Shown here: positions 10,578 through 21,780 of the stretch, piece by piece | How the letters are laid out: the number at the start of each line of letters is the position of its first letter | Numbering within the stretch: the stretch's first letter is position 1 | From: Viridothelium virens | Lineage: Eukaryota > Ascomycota > Dothideomycetes > Trypetheliales > Trypetheliaceae | DNA length: 64,000 nt | Assembly: GCA_010094025.1 (NCBI GenBank) | Contig: ML991822.1 | Coordinates: forward strand, 1 to 64,000 | Direction: 5' to 3' | Position numbers and translations under genes: made by a program | The notes under the pieces: model-generated | The model's database searches: none | What the model saw: the letters and a program-made list of their open reading frames with translations, nothing else | Told to the model about the DNA's origin: nothing

Positions 10578-11658
10578 TTATGCCCCAATCTTCTCTTTCA
10601 AGATGCCCTTCAAAGTATCGGCATCAGCAGCGAACTTGGAGATACCCTCGCGAAGCTTCTCAACAGCCATTTGCTCCTCGTTGAAATCAAAGCGGAAGAG
10701 AGCCTCATTGTTGATGTAGCTCTTCCTGGTGAGGTCAAGTGACTTGGCATTCTCAGCGTGAAGCTTCTGGGGTACCGAATCCTTGGAGTTGTAGAGTTGC
10801 TCAAGAAGGTTTGGTGCAATGGTGAGGTAGTCGCAGCCGGCGAGTTCAGTAATCTCGCCAATGTTTCGGAAGGAAGCTCCCATGACAATGGTGCTGTAGC
10901 CGTACTTCTTGTAGTAGTTGAAGATGCTCTGCACACTCTTAACACCAGGGTCTTCCTGTGCAGCGTAGTCCTTCTTTGTAGCAGCTTTGTACCAGTCAAG
11001 AATTCGACCTACGAAGGGCGAGATAAGGAAGGCACCGGCTTCGGCTGCGGCAATGGCTTGGACAGTGGAGAACATCAGAGTTAAGTTGCAGTTGATGCCG
11101 TGCTTGGATTGCAGGATCTGGGCAGCCTTGATACCCTCCCATGTTGAAGCAACCTTGATGAGGATGCGATCCTTGGTGATGCCTTGCTCTTTGTAGAGCT
11201 TCGTCAAAAAGTGAGCAACCGAAATTCAAAGGAAGGATAAGCGAGCGCCTACGTCGATAATGTGAAGAGCCTTGTTGACGGAAGCCTCGGTATCGAATGA
11301 GAAACGAGCATCAACCTCGGTGGAGACTTTGCCCGGAATGATTTTCAAGATCTCCTTGCCGAATTGGACGAGAAGGTTGTCAAGCGTAGCATCGACCTTC
11401 TCATCAATATCCTTCCCGTGGGCCTTACCGTACTCGACAGCAGCATCAATGAGCTTGGCATATTCTGCCTTCTTTGACGCAGCGAGAATGAGGGAAGGAT
11501 TGGTGGTGGCGTCTTGAGGCTTGTACTTGTCAATGGTGGCGAAGTCGCCAGAGTCACAGACGACAGTCTGTCAAATCGTGAGTTTTGGTGCGAATGCTTC
11601 TTCTGGTGGGCATACTCACGGTGCCGGTGGCTTTCAGCTGATCAAGAGAGCTCGACAT
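10578..11658 (-). CDS. tal1: Transaldolase
   Basis: Three exons, 11658-11620, 11567-11253 and 11198-10578, give 324 residues, the standard length. The first exon encodes [13 protein letters not shown]. The second carries [20 protein letters not shown] followed by [10 protein letters not shown], the phosphate and aldehyde-binding start of the family. The third carries [11 protein letters not shown] with the Schiff-base lysine (the K of IKVAST), then [22 protein letters not shown] and the fungal end [11 protein letters not shown]. The second intron uses donor GTAGGC and acceptor GACGAAG; a frame reading through it gives a poorer protein. It transfers a dihydroxyacetone unit in the non-oxidative pentose phosphate pathway in the cytosol. 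Confidence 0.97.
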
Positions 11659-12413
11659 GTTTACGAAGATAGAGTAGTGCAATTGGACGGTCAGCTGTAA
11701 AGGTTATGGGGATCGGAGAGGTAATGGGAAGAAGACAGTTTGATGTTTGGAGGATCAAACTGTGGCGGGCAAGCTTTGAGGCCTTTTTCAGGGTTCATCA
11801 CATATGACGAAGGGCCCCGCCAAAGCCCACCACGCCCACCCACACGATGCCCCTGGACCTGTTGGGCTGCGGCACAGCGAGAATAAAAGCCCACGATTGG
11901 TTGCCATTCCTTGATATTGCCTTGTCAGCATTATTACTGTATCATCACATCAATCTGCAGCATGCTTCAGCATCTCTTACTCTTTCCTCTATCTTCGAAG
12001 ACACGCTATTGGCGATCGATTTCACGATCCTCGATGAAATTGTTACATCGAACAATTCGTCCTTGCCAATCATCAAAATCGAACACAAAGATAATTAACA
12101 CTGTTTCATGACTTTGTAGACGATAACAAATTTATCCGACTCCGCGGAAGCCGACGGGAAGCAGTAACTCATGCTAAGGCTAAAAGATTTACGAACCCGA
12201 AAACGGCGCCCACTTTCGCCGGATGGCAGAATGAGATAATTCAGGCTAGCCTGGGCTGAGAAGCCGTCAAATTGGCGCAGACCACAGGCTCGACTGTCGG
12301 ATGATACTGCTCGGATTTCTAACGTGCATCGCATCTGAAGACCTAGGTACCTAGGTAGATAGCGTCTAAAAGGATAGCAGAATGAGGCAAATCGATCCAT
12401 CAATATGTCTCAC
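11659..12413. other. Intergenic with a 16-base palindrome
   Basis: Holds the transaldolase promoter and the 3' region of the dehydrogenase gene. At 12341-12356 lies a perfect palindrome, acctaggtacctaggt. Words of the type CCTAGGTA are common in non-coding DNA of filamentous ascomycetes, so its meaning is unclear. No gene is seen. Confidence 0.6.
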
Positions 12414-13432
12414 TCATAGTTTCGATGGCCTAATCTTTCCCCAGCCTTCTTGACCAAGCCACTCGAACACCTCTTTGTATCCATTCATCAGCCCACTAAC
12501 AGTGTGGCCACTTCCACTAGGTCCAGGATCGTTAAGAGCCTGAACAATCCGAGTCTGATTATGCCCAACCTCGAGAATTGTGCCTCCAACCATGGTGTCG
12601 TCCTCGAGTAGCCTAAGCATGGCCTTCGCAACCTCCTCAGGGGTCGCCCATTCATCCTGCTTCTCATCCACAACCTGAAGCTTCTCCGGATGTTCCGTCC
12701 ATAGTGGAGTCTTGATCACACCTGGAGCGACCCCGTTGACCCGAATACCCAAAACATCGATGTCACCCAAAGACCGCACAAAGCCACTCACCGCGTGCTT
12801 GCTCGCGCCATAAAGTGGAGCGATCAATGGCGACCTTTGCGCAGCAATACTACTGACATGTACTACCCTCTTAGGATTTGTCGGGCTGACTTTCTGCTGT
12901 CCAGGTTTCGGGCTCAACCATGCAGCAATGGCGAGTTGCGTCGTTCGAATGGGATGTGTGAGACAGATGTCCAGAATCGCATAGCGGCCGCTGTCAGGCG
13001 CGTCTTTCGAAGCAGTCGATGCCCCTGGAGGATGCCAGAAATTGCTCCAATGGGGTTCATAGACCCCAGCGCCAGGGCAGACAATGTCAACGCTGCCAAA
13101 CTCTTCGTCGGCAACCTCGAACATGCGCTGAAGCTGCGGCCACTCAATCACGTTTGTTTTGACGAAGACAGCGCGTGGCTTTCCATCAGTTTTGGGCGAG
13201 TACGTGTCTACCACTTTTTGGGCCTCTGGTCGCAAAGCGAGATCGGCGAAGACGACATTGCAGCCATGGGAGAGGAGCAGTTCAGCAAAAGATAGGTTGA
13301 TGCCTGTATCACCGATGAATCAGTCATCTGCATAGCTGCAGAATCGGGTATATAAGCCTCACCAGAGCCCGCTCCTGTAACGATTGCAGTCTTGCCAAAA
13401 ACAGAGAAAGGAACAGGTGCAACTCCAGCCAT
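12414..13432 (-). CDS. Short-chain dehydrogenase/reductase, classical SDR
   Basis: Two exons, 13432-13363 and 13303-12414, join to 319 residues. The intron (donor GTGAGG, acceptor ATACAG) falls inside the nucleotide-binding motif, which becomes TGAGSGI (residues 19-25) after splicing. Other features: the acidic residue in NVVFADLAL after beta-2, DIVCPGAG in place of the usual NNAG, HVSSIAA with the catalytic Ser, YGASK with catalytic Tyr and Lys, and GVAPGVIKTPLW. This fits an NAD-preferring classical SDR of the 15-hydroxyprostaglandin-dehydrogenase-like type; the substrate cannot be told. No signal peptide is visible. Confidence 0.9.
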
Positions 13433-14250
13433 AGGGAGGAAGTTTACGTTGTAAATCGTAGATTTATGGGTGTGGAAAAGCGACTTACCGTGAGCGTGGC
13501 CTTTCGACTCTTTATACAGTCCCGCATTTCGAGGGGAACAACAGCTGCAAGGTGCAAGGCAAGCTTGCCTATAGATAGGAGAGGAGTTCGGTGGAGATAG
13601 CTTTCGATAACCCGAGACCTGCCCTTTAGTGGAGGCAACTTTGCCGGATCGGCTAAGTTTCCGCGGTGAATTATTGCAACAACGAAGGGATTGCACTATC
13701 ACATATTGCACTCACTCCTCGATCGACCACTGCTCGGCCGTCCTTCTCTATGCTAAGTTGATATATGAAATATGAAATAATGATATCTGTGGTATCTTGT
13801 TAAATGCCTCTTAAACGAACGCTCGGAGCCGCCCCTTGAAAAATATCCCATCATTGTACAAAACAGCAATCCCAGAAACAAAGAGAATCCGTCAGACTAG
13901 GTACTAGACATTCTTGTAGAAATATCATCATCGTCGAAGGAAAAAAAGATCTCGGAGGCAAAATTAGGTAATAGGTATCTCATCCATCCAAAACAATCCA
14001 CGCTTGTTTCCCAAACCTGAACCCAGCACAACCTGTGCTGATCCCAAAAGCCGCAACTCAGTCAATATTGTTTCCATCCCATGCAACCCATCCATCCCAC
14101 CTCAGGCCACTGCCATTCCACTTCATCCCTACCGACTCCCTCCCTCCCCTGCACAACCCTCCGTCCCTCCACCCTCCTCCTCAACCTCACCAAGCTCCTC
14201 CCTGTATCCCTCCCTCCCTGCATCCTTCCTTCGTTTCTCTCCCTCCAAAC
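13433..14250. other. Intergenic; pyrimidine-rich near the 3' end of the next gene
   Basis: The upstream part should hold the dehydrogenase promoter. The stretch 14080-14250 is C/T-rich on the plus strand (many ccctcc and cctcc words). Frames at 14004-14574 are low-complexity Pro/Ser readings of this and are not supported as genes. Confidence 0.6.
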
Positions 14251-17200
14251 CTAATCCCTCAACCCAAACGCCCTCCTCAACGCCTGAAACCTCTTAGGCT
14301 TCCCCCTCCGCCCATACACCAGCTCGCCCCCATCCGCACCAACCGTGACCACCGTCTCCCCCCCCTCCGTATTCACCCTAGGCCCCATCTCCGGCCGCGC
14401 TGCCGCCCCCTTCCGACTCCGCGGCGTGGTGCCATCCGACGTGCTCGGTCGCGCAAATGGCTTCTTGCTCGCGGACTCCGGCAGCGGCCACGACGACGGG
14501 TCGGGCAGGCTGGCGCGCAGCTGCGGCGTGTTGCGCCGCTGGAGTTTCGGGCTGCGGGGCCGCGTTGTGGGTGAGGAGGGTGAGGCGGGTGGTGAGGAGG
14601 CGGTGTGCGCGGATTTAACGGCGGTGGTGCCCTGGGAGGGTGGAGTGGACGGGCGGATCTGGTCTTTAATGGGCGTGCCCGGGCCGATGGTGGTGGTGAT
14701 GCCTAGGGGAGCCGAGTTGTTGGGAGCGTCTGCGTTTTCGTCGTCTTCTTTTTGGGTGGTCAGAGGTGAGAGGTCGGTTTTTTTCTTGCCGAGACCGAAG
14801 AAGCGGCGAGTTCGGCTTTCGGTGCGTTTGGGTGGTGGAGTGGATGTGAGTTTGGCGGGGGCGCCAGGTTCTCGGAGGGAGCCAGTAGCGAGCGCTTTGC
14901 CAGCAACGCCATTGGTGGCTGGTGTAGCTTGACTGGCTTGTGGACGTTTGGTCAGTGCTTGTTCAACGTCATTGGATGACGGCACGGCTGGGGGAGATCC
15001 AGGACGACGTTGGTCTTCTTCGTCAGACAGGTCGGTGGATTCGCGGTCATCTTGCCGAGCAGGAATTCCGCGCACTGGGGTCAGACCGGCAGGAAGGGGA
15101 GGAGACTCAACATCGGACTCGTCGTCTGAATCGGCGAACCGGCTACGAAATCGGCCACCAAGTCTAGGTCTATCATCCTCTTCCTCGTCACTCGAGTCGG
15201 CAAAACGAGATTTAAATCGAGAGGCAGTAGAAGACTTTGCTGGCTCTCTAGATGGTGGTGCTGGTCCTTTCTGTTGCTTTGAGGAGCGACCAAAGCTAGA
15301 AATGGAGAAGCGCGAGGGAGATCTGGTGTCACGTGGTGGTCGACCAATGTCCAGAGAACCAGTTCGCATTGAACTACGCATACCGCCTCTACTTGACGGG
15401 GCTGGCTGCGGCGAAAGAGAGCGAATGCTGAATCTCGTCGACTGATTTTCACCAGGCGAAGTAGGAGACTGACCAGCAGGCCCATCTCTCATCGAACGTC
15501 TCATGGTGTAGCGGCCACCATCCGCTGTTGAAGAATCGGGCCTCTTCTTCTTTCGAAAGCTGCTTTCCGAGTCACTATCGTTCACGGCAGTAGCAGGTCT
15601 CTGGGGTTGAGTTTGGACCCTTAGAGTACTGGCTGCGATTTCCCGAGCAGTGGAGCCTGTGCCGAGGATGCCTGAGTTAGGAGTCGCGCTGGTAGGCCTA
15701 ACGTTCTTCTTTTGCAAAGTACCTCGTGGCTCTTGTGGTTGTACTGGAGCAACCTGCTTTGATGATGGAGGACCACCACGCATAGAAGAACGCATTGTTC
15801 CTCCACTCCGCATTGACTGGCGAAGGTGTGTTGCTGGTTGAGCTTGTTCGGGACTGGATTGCCGCATGGTGGAGCGCATAGCTTGCCGCACTGGCGGTAT
15901 GTTGTCATTCTCGGTGGGCTGGGACCGCTGTCTCGGCGCTTTCGGATTTTGAGTAGGGGCAGTTATCGAAGTCTGCGACTGTGTGGTAGTTTTCTTTTTC
16001 TTCGGTTTTGGCTTCGGTTTTGCTACGGTAGGGACAGTAGCTTCTTTTGTGGTTGGAACTACCACCGGTGCAGGTTCAGGTCGGGCTTGTTGCTCCATCT
16101 CCCTCTTCTTCTGGTCGCTAAGGCTACTCCAATACGACTTAGTTTGATTCCAGTCTTGCGCAGTGCTTGGACTCTCTGCCTCAGGAGATGCGAGCCCATC
16201 CACAGCTCCTGTTGGGGACTTGGCGGTAGGATCGTACTTCTTCGCGAGCCTAGTCGATGGGGTATCCGGGGGTGTGGAGATCAACGAAGATTCCGCTTGA
16301 GGCTGCATTGGACTTTCAAGAATTGCATCTAAGGATGCGAAGCCTCCTTCAAACTCCGAGGGGTCTTCTGCAGCATCACTGTAAATGCTATCCTCATCCG
16401 TTTCGTATGCATCTTCAGATTGCATTTGAGGAACCCTAGTGGCTTCAGTAGCTTCGTCTCTTCTTGCCAGTGCTTCAGAGGTCAACGACTGGGGAGTTGT
16501 CTGCTCTAGCGACTCCTTAGGTAACTCTTCAGAACGGGCTGTAGCATCAGTGGGGTCAGTGCCAGCTCCAGCATTATCGGTCCTGATGTCCTCTTCTGGG
16601 TCATTGGGAAAAGCCCCAGGCACAGGCGATGAGAGCTCTCTACTCTCCTCCGGGAAGGCCCCGGGAATAGGCGACGAGGCCTCTTTGCTTTCTTCTATAG
16701 CAGCGGGAGTTGGAGGCTGAACGTTGATGTCTGGACCACCAGGGGCGAGCCCGGTGTCACTTTCTGTTTGGCTCAGCGGAGGAGGAATATTTTTTGATGC
16801 AGTCTCAGCCTCGTCTGTTTTGATGAGAGATTCTCTCCGAGGAGACTCAGAATTTGGTACCTCAGAAGGAACAGGAACATCGTCATCAGTGTCACTGTCA
16901 GAGCCATAAGTGAGCCCTTCTCTCGAGGTCACTTCTGGAGGGAGTGGCGTCGGTTTATCTGATTGAGGAACCTTCTCATTCTTCGAAGCCTGATCCTGGG
17001 CTAGTACACCTCCAACCGCCTGATCACTTGAGAGCTCCTGAGGCATTGGGATCGTGCTTGTCGAAGTCGTCATCGAAGAGGGCACGGTCTCGGTCACTTT
17101 TTCCAAAGGCTCTTCTTCAGCTTTAGTCTTCCTTCCACGGATGCTACCAAAAGAGGGTAGTACAGGTCTTGGCTTCAGGATATCATTCGTGTCCTCTTCA

Positions 17201-18960
17201 TCAAAATCGAAGCGATTTGGTCGCGAATTTAGCGAACGCTCTTGAACACTTCCCAATACTGGCTCGACAGTAACAACAGTGGCACCTTCGTCGAAACTGA
17301 CTCGAACCTTTTTCTTTTTCTTGCTCGACGGCTTACCATCCTCAGACATCTGAGATGCTGTGTCTGACATATCGCTACCCGGTGCTCTTCCGGCCTGACT
17401 GGTAGCGGGTGATGTCCCACGGATGGAACCAGGAGAATGTTTCAATGCAGACTTGGCAGGCGATAATGACCGCGGAGGCGGTGAATGTCTCACTCCACCC
17501 TTGTCAGCAAGAAGCGGCGCTGAAGAGAAATGAGCAGATCGAGCTGGACTTTGACTTGACTCCTGCTGTGCTCGACGATTGTCATTTGGCTGTAGATTTG
17601 AAGAACTTGGCGATCCGGATCCGACAGCACCACCAGCTGCACTGACTTGTTGTTGGCCCTTTCCGCCAGCCGACGTCTCTGCTACGCTCCTAGTCGTTAT
17701 AGGTCTAGAAGGCTCTGCCTGTTTGGCTATTGATGTTGGACCTGCTGAAGATTGTGGGCGCTGCGGAGGTTTACCGGCTTGTTCCTCGGCTTCCCGGTCT
17801 TCACGAACGATTGAGGGTTGCTTGACGAGGCCAGCTCCTGCAACACCCTGCTTCTTAGGCATGGGCCTTGTGCTAGGAGCAGTTTGCTTGTTTGACCGCT
17901 GTGCAGCCGTCTTGGCAACCGGTGCAGAACCTGGAGCGGTATTCTGCATCAACGTGCCATTCTGTACAGCAGTCCCTGTAGGCCCGACATGCATGCCTCC
18001 CGTAGCGAGATGGCTGCCTTGAGTGCTTGGTGCTGCTTGTTTCTTTTTCTTCTTCTTGACAGGTTGATTTGCGGCACTCTCTAGCTTTTGTTGAACGCTC
18101 CCATTGCTCGAAGGAACTCCCACTGTAGACGCAGGTCTTCCGCCTGTCGCTCCCGACGTATCTCCGATTATAGGACCTGTTTGCCATCCACCCACGCTCT
18201 TTGGCCTTAGCGCAGAAACTGGTGATTCAGGTGGTGAGTTTCGTGGAGAAGGAGACAACGGCCGTGAAAAGTTGACAGATGTCCGGTAATTTGATTCAGA
18301 ATTTGATTCACTTCTATTTCTGTCAACGCTGACTGCTCGTTCTTCTGGAGGGGCGGTCTGCGGGGTTGAAAGCTTTGGAGCAGGCGCCGGCTCTAAACTA
18401 GAGGCACGTCTTCCTTGTTTCAAGAGTTTCATGGATACACTGGCTGGCAGTGCTGGTACAGGCGGTGCATCGTAAGCAGCAGGAACTGTGGTATCAGGCG
18501 CGCTTTGTGAGCTCTGGGGGCGGTTTGGAGAAGGCGAGCGAAATGACCTTTCTGTCATCGAACCAGAGCTATTTTGCCTTTGAAGTCCAGCGCGCGGGTT
18601 TGCCGGAGCGCTGCCATTCGATGATTGGGAGTTCCGCCTCTGCATTCGCTTTGTCCTAATGTTTCCCACAGGTTCCGGTGACGTCGTATGAGACCGCAGG
18701 GCTGCCGCCGCTGCTGCAGAGGAGAGGGATGCATTGGAAGCGCGATTGTTCAGGAAAGCTTGACTAGCAGCTAACGCAGCTGATGGGGTAGGATTCTGGT
18801 TATTCGGAGGCTTTAAGATTCGGAGGTCAGCATGCGAACTCTGCAGCATCTGTTTCTTTTCTTGTCGCAACATACCGGATTTGAAGTAGCCCTTCGTCGC
18901 GAGAACATGGCGGCCAACTCGACCCAGGTCGAGCCAGCTAGAGATCGAAGACCAGAGCAA
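14251..18960 (-). CDS. Very large, mostly disordered Ser/Pro-rich fungal protein with repeated MR-x-SMR motifs
   Basis: A single uninterrupted frame of 1569 residues. A conserved-looking N-terminal block holds SAALAASQAFLNNRASNA, an Ala run and SHTTSPEPVGNIRTKRMQRR; similar starts occur in hypothetical proteins of Pezizomycotina. The middle is disordered and rich in Ser, Pro and acidic residues, with Lys clusters (KKKKKK, KPKPKPKKKK). A region near residues 1050-1260 repeats short basic peptides: MRSTMRQ, LRQSMRS, MRSSMRGG, MRRSMRDG and MRSSMRTG. Two acidic copies follow, SRFKSRFADSSDEE and GRFRSRFADSDDES. The C-terminus is basic and probably amphipathic (RRFFGLGKKK; FQALRRAFGLRD). No enzyme or membrane domain is seen. 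The exact start is uncertain; Met codons at positions 30 and 38 are alternatives. It may be a cortical or cytoskeletal adaptor, but that is a guess. Confidence 0.8.
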   Translation of the reverse strand: MLWSSISSWLDLGRVGRHVLATKGYFKSGMLRQEKKQMLQSSHADLRILKPPNNQNPTPSAALAASQAFLNNRASNASLSSAAAAAALRSHTTSPEPVGNIRTKRMQRRNSQSSNGSAPANPRAGLQRQNSSGSMTERSFRSPSPNRPQSSQSAPDTTVPAAYDAPPVPALPASVSMKLLKQGRRASSLEPAPAPKLSTPQTAPPEERAVSVDRNRSESNSESNYRTSVNFSRPLSPSPRNSPPESPVSALRPKSVGGWQTGPIIGDTSGATGGRPASTVGVPSSNGSVQQKLESAANQPVKKKKKKQAAPSTQGSHLATGGMHVGPTGTAVQNGTLMQNTAPGSAPVAKTAAQRSNKQTAPSTRPMPKKQGVAGAGLVKQPSIVREDREAEEQAGKPPQRPQSSAGPTSIAKQAEPSRPITTRSVAETSAGGKGQQQVSAAGGAVGSGSPSSSNLQPNDNRRAQQESSQSPARSAHFSSAPLLADKGGVRHSPPPRSLSPAKSALKHSPGSIRGTSPATSQAGRAPGSDMSDTASQMSEDGKPSSKKKKKVRVSFDEGATVVTVEPVLGSVQERSLNSRPNRFDFDEEDTNDILKPRPVLPSFGSIRGRKTKAEEEPLEKVTETVPSSMTTSTSTIPMPQELSSDQAVGGVLAQDQASKNEKVPQSDKPTPLPPEVTSREGLTYGSDSDTDDDVPVPSEVPNSESPRRESLIKTDEAETASKNIPPPLSQTESDTGLAPGGPDINVQPPTPAAIEESKEASSPIPGAFPEESRELSSPVPGAFPNDPEEDIRTDNAGAGTDPTDATARSEELPKESLEQTTPQSLTSEALARRDEATEATRVPQMQSEDAYETDEDSIYSDAAEDPSEFEGGFASLDAILESPMQPQAESSLISTPPDTPSTRLAKKYDPTAKSPTGAVDGLASPEAESPSTAQDWNQTKSYWSSLSDQKKREMEQQARPEPAPVVVPTTKEATVPTVAKPKPKPKKKKTTTQSQTSITAPTQNPKAPRQRSQPTENDNIPPVRQAMRSTMRQSSPEQAQPATHLRQSMRSGGTMRSSMRGGPPSSKQVAPVQPQEPRGTLQKKNVRPTSATPNSGILGTGSTAREIAASTLRVQTQPQRPATAVNDSDSESSFRKKKRPDSSTADGGRYTMRRSMRDGPAGQSPTSPGENQSTRFSIRSLSPQPAPSSRGGMRSSMRTGSLDIGRPPRDTRSPSRFSISSFGRSSKQQKGPAPPSREPAKSSTASRFKSRFADSSDEEEDDRPRLGGRFRSRFADSDDESDVESPPLPAGLTPVRGIPARQDDRESTDLSDEEDQRRPGSPPAVPSSNDVEQALTKRPQASQATPATNGVAGKALATGSLREPGAPAKLTSTPPPKRTESRTRRFFGLGKKKTDLSPLTTQKEDDENADAPNNSAPLGITTTIGPGTPIKDQIRPSTPPSQGTTAVKSAHTASSPPASPSSPTTRPRSPKLQRRNTPQLRASLPDPSSWPLPESASKKPFARPSTSDGTTPRSRKGAAARPEMGPRVNTEGGETVVTVGADGGELVYGRRGKPKRFQALRRAFGLRD

Positions 18961-19718
18961 TAGAGCGATCTAAATCTGGTTTTCGCGATTGTTGGGCGAG
19001 TAAGATGAAAAGCTGGGCGCCGTTGCGATTCAAGGGGGGATGTCAAAATTATGTCATGATCGGAGCAAGAAAGGGTGTTGGTTGACGGATTGGGTCGGTT
19101 TCACACGGAGGCATTCGGCCGCCGCACGATACTCGCACGTTGCCAATCGTTCAACTCACAGCGACATCTTGATGTGTGAGAGATGGAAAGAGATCAGCTC
19201 TAGGATTTGGGATATGGAGGATTAGAGCATTGGGGCGGTCGCCGTAGCCCGGCGCTACTGCGGCGATCAACAATCAACACGAACAATTCGCTAGGTCTGT
19301 AAAGTCATTTGGAGCCATACATCATCTGCCGTCGACTCCGCAAAGTCTGGCTAGGTATTGTCAGAGAATATTAGATAGGCCAATACGCAAATTATGTGCA
19401 GACTTATCTTTGACAGCCCAGAAGCTCTGTTTTGTTCATAATCCTTTTTCTACATCGCCGTTTAATGGTACTATACGGTAGTGTCCCCATCCGTGGCCAT
19501 CCGTTTGACACATATCTAGCCCATTATTACCAATATCAGGCCAGCTCCAAAATTTAAAGCCTCTTGTCGAGCGACCCAAACTTCTGCAGACCACAGGATA
19601 CTCCATCAGAAGGCATTTCATTTAGCAGATACTGTCAGACCTGTTGAGATCATCTTGTCCGCATCACTCCTCTCAAACACCATAAAAGTCAAAAATTGAC
19701 CTTTATTCTGCATCACAA
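18961..19718. other. Divergent promoter region
   Basis: Separates the large disordered protein (minus) from the epoxide hydrolase (plus). No coding frame, repeat or RNA gene is recognised. Confidence 0.6.
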
Positions 19719-21124
19719 ATGGCTTCCAAAGGTGACGGTCAAGCTAACAAGTAAGGTCTCTCTTAGGATACTTGCTATTCGACGATATATCTCATGAAAT
19801 ATAAAAATGGCGCTCGTGTGGTTTTCAGATCTAGCTTTCCTTGATCCATAACCTTATTTCTGTTTGTTCTCGTTTATGATGGCTCAACACTAAACCATGT
19901 CTAATTCTTTGAAGGGGAAGTCGTACCGACCTTCCACCTCTTTCTCTACCACCTGGAATTACAGAGAGGCAGATTGATTGCTATAACACGGCCGGTCTTT
20001 CCTTCCACATCCTTGAGGCTGGTTACGATGCCTCAGCCAAGAAGCCGCTAATTCTCTTGATCCATGGCTTTCCCGAGATAGCCTTCTGTTGGCGTAAAGT
20101 TATGCTCCCAATCGCTGACGCTGGCTATTACGTCGTAGCGATGGACCAAAGGGGATATGGCCGGACCGTTGGCTGGGACAATTCTCCCTACGACAAAGTA
20201 GACATGCGCCAATTCACCATAATTAACCTCGTCCGCGACTACGTAATCCTAGTCAATGCCCTTGGTTACCACACAGTCAAATGCGTCGTCGGCCACGATT
20301 TTGGCGCCGTCCCTGCCGCCATGGGCGCTCTGATGCGAGGCGACATGTTCACGAGCTGCGTCATCATGAGCCATCCGCACAACGCACCAGGGCCCCTTCC
20401 CTTCAACATCGCACACAATTCGTCCAACTCGTCCGCGGATGAGAAGCAAGCCCATCGGTCCAAAGACATCCAAGCCGACCTCGCTCGTCTCTCGCCACCG
20501 CGGAAACACTACAAATACGACAACTCAACTCCGTACGCCGCCCAGCAGTGGCTCTTCCCACCCCAAGGCCTGCATGCCTTCCTCCGTGGCTACATCCACC
20601 TGAAGTCTGCCGCCTGGCCCCCCAACACGCCGCACCCGCTCGGCGGCTGGACAGCGCCCGACCTCGCCAAGATGCCCGACTACTACATCATGCCGCTGCA
20701 CAGCTCCATGCCCGAGGTGGTCTCACACCACATGTCATCCGTCTCCGCCCGCGATGCCAAAGCCAGCGAGTCCTGGTTCTCCGACGCCGAGCTCGACGTG
20801 TATGTCCAAGAATGGAGCCGTACGGGGTTCCAGGGCGGACTGAACTGGTATCGGAGCGGGACGGATCCGAAGCTCGGGGCTGATCTGGCGCTATTTGCGG
20901 GGAAGAAGATCGAGGTGCCGAGTGTGTTCGTATCTGGGGCGCGGGACTGGGGAAATTTTCAGCAGCCGGGCGCGCTCGAGGCGATGGAAGATGGTACGAG
21001 TTGTAGCGATTTTCGAGGAGTGAGGTTGGTGGAGGGGGCGGGGCATTGGCCGCAGCAGGAACAGCCAGAAAGGGTAGTGGAGGAAATTTTGAGGTTTTTG
21101 AAGGAGGTGGAAAGGAATGGGTGA
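19719..21124 (+). CDS. Epoxide hydrolase, alpha/beta-hydrolase fold
   Basis: Two exons, 19719-19750 and 19915-21124, join to 413 residues (MASKGDGQANK then GSRTDLPPL). The splice site GTAAGG and acceptor TTGAAG keep the frame. Catalytic marks of soluble epoxide hydrolases are present: the oxyanion-hole motif HGFPE at residues 61-65, the nucleophile motif GHDFGA with Asp139 in place of the esterase Ser, the turn MDQRGYG, and a C-terminal GAGHWPQQEQP with the catalytic His. VSGARDWGNF probably holds the acid. The family hydrolyses epoxides to diols through an Asp-ester intermediate, in detoxification or secondary metabolism. No signal peptide is seen; physiological substrate unknown. Confidence 0.93.
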
Positions 21125-21780
21125 GAGATTGTTAAGGTTAGTGAGGGATGAATCCATGGACCTGATCTGTGGTGTGTGCAGGACTTCATCCCCTAAATAT
21201 GTGGTCGGGTCCTTCCTATGTCTGTCGTGTGAGTTAGCTATTAAGGTGGGTACTGATTTTGCCCAGTGGGTAGTCATTCCAGCTTGATGAAGGACATCTT
21301 TTTCGTAAATTACCACAGTACATACACATCAACGCCAACCGCTTCCAACAAACCAGACGCATCTCAGGCAGTCCTGGATACGATGAAAATTGTTCGTGCA
21401 TTGAAGATGCTCCTTTGTTTCTCGCCCACGGCTCTTGTATTTCGCAGTTATACGGAACTGCTGTCCCTCTGATAGATGATTGGCATACACCTAGAAAGAT
21501 TTAAGGTAAGGAGAATGATATGCAAATACGCTAGATAGACAAATTTCCTCCACCATTTCTAGTCCAAATTCATGTGGTTATCCCTGAGTACTCCAACCCC
21601 AAATTAAAAGGAAAAAAAAGGCGGGGGGCAGAAATGGGTATAGAGCAAGGAAATGATTTTAGTGAATGTCGTTAAGTATCGTCATAAATTTTCACCATCG
21701 CTATCGAAGCGCGTGTCTTTCTTCTACCTCATTGGCGATTCAGCTTTCTGCAAGAGTAAGAATTCATCGGTCGTTCTCAT
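21125..21780. other. Convergent intergenic region
   Basis: Lies between the 3' ends of the epoxide hydrolase gene (plus) and the small conserved protein (minus). It is AT-rich in 21480-21700 and has no supported gene. Confidence 0.6.

Noticed and set aside
14345-14932. 195-codon open frame on the plus strand
   Set aside because: Antisense shadow of the large disordered protein, with no motif.
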